Position numbers and translations under genes: made by a program | Source: Panagrolaimus kolymaensis | Lineage: Eukaryota; Nematoda; Chromadorea; Rhabditida; Panagrolaimidae | Length of the DNA stretch: 64,000 bases | Direction: 5' to 3' | NCBI GenBank assembly: GCA_028622995.1 | Contig: JAJQJQ010000031.1 | Span: forward strand, 1,488,001 to 1,552,000 | In this document: one piece after another, positions 61,641 to 64,000 of the stretch | Numbering within the stretch: the first letter of the stretch is position 1 | Layout: every line of letters begins with the position of its first letter | Notes under the pieces: generated by a model | The model's input: only the letters and a program-made list of their open reading frames with translations | Databases searched by the model: none | Told to the model about the DNA's origin: nothing

Positions 61641-62007
61641 GAGAACCATTCCCATTTATACATCGTCCTTTACATTGAGCAATCCTTTCTCAGTGGATGC
61701 TGCGACAACAGTTCATAAAAATGCATCAGTCAATAGGGTTGTTTCATTCGTATCCAATCTTGACCAATTGCAACTAGCTCTCCTCTTGCTACTTACAATG
61801 AAAACAATGAGTTTACTATTTGGAGATTAGTTCTCCATATTCATTATAAAACATACACACAAAAAGATAAGTTAATTCACTACTTTATCTAACATAATTT
61901 CTAAAGACAACAAAAAACATACAATAAATGATTACTTCTAATTTGGTTTCTGTTGATAAAGATCATCAGCATATAATTGAGTTGAAAGTCGTTTCATTCG
62001 ACGATTG

Positions 62008-62691
62008 TTAAGCCCGTAATACTTTCGGATCATCAAGTTCTGTAGGAGGCTGTTGAGTAGGATCAAACATAGTACCCATCCATCTAGAAGTCACCAAACC
62101 AACACCTTCAATCATTGCTAAAATAACTGCACCAAGTAACGCTGATCCTGCCATGACTTTTGGCCCAGAACGTACAGCCAGTAGAGCGCCAGTAAGACCA
62201 CCAGAAGCAATAGAATTAAACGGATCTTCCTGAAATCAAGATGTTGAATTAGAAAGTTAACGATTTAGTTGACAATATATTATAATGCTTCTATTGTAAT
62301 ACAACGAGACAACTTTCTTGAAGTAAATGAAAAGTGAATACATATCAACAGTTATAAACAGAAGATAAAGAGAAAGGTAAATTCAAACCTTTTTACGAAT
62401 AGCAACCATACAACAATCGATAGTTGAGAACATTCCACCCCATGCAGCAAATTGCACACCAGTTAAAGCACTTCTTGTTCGAACTTCACGAAACATACTA
62501 ATGAGTTTTTGACCTTTTGCTGCATGTCTGTATCCTGTAAACGAATGAAATATGCTACCACCAATGAGTCCCATAGAAAATGCACTTCCAATATCATCAC
62601 CAATTCGATAAGGGCTGAAAAAGTACAATATATATATAGTATGTAACAAACACGAAGTAACTTACCATGGCTCACGTGAATATTCTTCCAT
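62008..62691 (-). CDS. Mitochondrial import inner membrane translocase subunit Tim17, 157 aa
   Basis: Minus-strand exons 62691-62666, 62614-62389 and 62229-62008 give 157 residues. The start MEEYSREPCPYRIGDDIGSA is the strongly conserved Tim17 N-terminus, with acidic residues that act in presequence gating. Hydrophobic segments with GxxxG-like motifs follow (MGLIGGSIFHSFTGYRHA, ALTGVQFAAWGGMFS, ASGGLTGALLAVRSGP, AGSALLGAVILAMIEGVG). The protein is part of the TIM23 presequence translocase in the mitochondrial inner membrane. The 5' UTR is preceded by a TTTTTTTAG acceptor at 62734-62742, consistent with trans-splicing. The length is close to that of other Tim17 proteins. Confidence 0.95.
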
Positions 62692-63373
62692 ATTTGTAAT
62701 GTAACCCAATCAGCTAGATAGCCCTAAAAAAACAGAAAATGATTATAAATGAGTAAAGTCGGTATGAACGGAAAGGTAGCATATACACGATAAATAATGG
62801 ACACGATGGAAAGGTATGAATAGGAGTTATAAAATCATATATTTTAGACTTTGAAGGCAGAAAAAAGCTTTAAAAAAAGTTGACAAACAAACGTGAAAAA
62901 ATTTCGTAGTTTTTTTTTGACTAAATAGCTTTCTTTAAAAATCCAGAACTCGCATGATGAAACTATCGTGGTAAGAATATTAATGCAATTGGGAAGCTTG
63001 AAATTTTTCCAAAAAGTAAAAAACAAAACAGCAGCTTTTTTTCTTGGACTTTGATGGTTAAAAAAATGTTAATTTTGTATAAAAAATGTAAACAAAAAGC
63101 AAAAAGTTGATAAAATAATAATGAAACCATGATTTTCTATTATCCCGATATCTTAGATATGATTGAGTCATTGAAAAAGGGAATCGAATTTGCAAGTATT
63201 ATTTATAAAAAAATCATAAGAAAATGAATCAAAGCAAAATATTTGGTGGTTGTTGCAAAAAAAAATTTGGTTCTTCTTCCTTCAAACAAACAACAAACAT
63301 CACTAACACATTGTTCCATTGGCAATCAAAGGATTGAACCTTAAAAATTAACGGATGATATATTTCTTTAAAA

Positions 63374-64000
63374 ATGCTGAAATTTTTATTAGTTTTTGTT
63401 AGTTATTCATCATTAGTTTATTTTCGTCGAATATTTTTCTTATTTCCAACAGAAACATCGAAAGATTTAGATTATACTAAAAGTGATTATGGTTTGTTAA
63501 ATCTAAATTCAAGTAACGATTAAACTACCAAAATATTTTTATAGGAAATATTGTTTCAATATACTCCATTTGTTACACATCTTCCAAACTTATCCTTGGC
63601 TTTATGAATGATGTAATAACTCCAGCAAAAGTTTTAGCAATGAGTGTTGGAGCTGTTAGTTGTGCTTTACTTGGATTATCTCAAGCTTCTTCCACAAAAG
63701 AGTTATTCATTTGGATTCCAATGACAGCATTATTCCAAGGTGGAGCATGGTTAGCTGCTGTAAAATTTTTGAAAGAAGTAATGAATTTACTTTTAAAGGA
63801 TATTGAAGATTATGGAATAGCATTTTAGAATTATTCAAGCCAACGATTCACCATCCTTTTCACGGTCATGAGTTGCACCAATAATGTTAGTGGAATGTTT
63901 GCTTCAGTTATAACCATCAAACCATGGAGAGAAATGTGTTGGTATTGCGGTAATTAAAACTGCTTCATATGTACAAAATAACTTTGGTTTACAGGATTAT
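63374..64000 (+). CDS. SLC37-like major facilitator (glucose-6-phosphate/phosphate transporter type), 5' part
   Basis: Exons 63374-63491, 63545-63777, 63829-63949 and 63995 onward (cut by the window edge) join in phase. The first TM segment (MLKFLLVFVSYSSLVYF) ends in RR. The next exon has the family's SKLILGFMNDVITPAKVLAMSVGAV, the substrate-site and loop 2-3 signature of MFS transporters, then MTALFQGGAWLAAVKFL. This pattern fits SLC37A4-type sugar-phosphate:phosphate antiporters of the ER membrane. The match is by motif and layout, so the substrate is tentative. Intron 2 (63778-63828) is only 51 bp, a multiple of three, and retention would end the protein at the TAG of its acceptor. Confidence 0.7.

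Noticed and set aside
1..64000. CRISPR arrays, operon-type bacterial genes, rRNA and tRNA genes
   Set aside because: No regularly spaced direct repeats, no B-box-like GGTTCGAATCC in a cloverleaf context, and no rRNA-like conserved blocks were found on reading both strands.

Overview
This 64 kb window is eukaryotic. The genes are broken by many short introns (about 45-60 bp) with GTAAG-type donors and TTTTTAG or TTTCAG acceptors, and the DNA is very AT-rich. Gene content points to a nematode: a Flamingo/CELSR receptor, an EGL-21-type carboxypeptidase, Ly6-like small proteins, F-box proteins, and start codons sitting just behind acceptor-like TTTTAG/TTTCAG sites, as expected for spliced-leader trans-splicing. 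The strong AT bias, the preference for TTTTAG over TTTTCAG and the F-box style suggest a clade IV (tylenchid-like) worm. That placement is inference. Exon models below were built by hand from open frames, splice consensus and phase; every join was checked for frame.

Layout. 0-7.9 kb: a 422-bp palindromic foldback element, a poorly recognised minus-strand gene with two copies of a small Cys module, then two plus-strand Ly6/three-finger GPI-anchored protein genes. 7.96-21.66 kb, minus: a complete 20-exon Flamingo (fmi-1/CELSR) adhesion GPCR of 2779 residues. 21.7-32.9 kb: an 11-kb AT-rich stretch with no convincing gene but with an 873-bp hAT-type element and a 439-bp hAT MITE. 32.9-35.5 kb, plus: a rhodopsin-family neuropeptide-type GPCR. 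A second, apparently identical copy of the 439-bp MITE lies exactly at its first 5' splice site. 36.2-42.1 kb, minus: Phafin (PH+FYVE), NAPE-PLD and an adiponectin-receptor (PAQR) gene in tandem, a run of lipid-linked genes. 44.7-47.0 kb, plus: carboxypeptidase E. 49.1-50.9 kb, plus: glutamate dehydrogenase. 51.9-53.6 kb, minus: an F-box/LRR protein. 54.2-55.3 kb: the 3' end of what looks like an LTR retrotransposon. 55.8-57.5 kb, minus: an MDR-family dehydrogenase without the usual zinc ligands. 58.8-59.5 kb, plus: a PRA1-family protein. 60.1-61.1 kb, minus: a second F-box-like protein next to a decayed duplicate. 62.0-62.7 kb, minus: Tim17. From 63.4 kb, plus: the start of an SLC37-like sugar-phosphate transporter that runs off the window.

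How the genes relate: several are neuronal (Flamingo, peptide GPCR, the neuropeptide-processing carboxypeptidase) and three adjacent ones concern membrane lipids, but only the Phafin/NAPE-PLD/AdipoR run has spacing that might be an operon. I see no bacterial-type system, CRISPR array, rRNA or tRNA. The most distinctive observations are the transposon insertion that duplicated a splice donor in the GPCR gene, and a Flamingo receptor whose GPS self-cleavage site looks lost.
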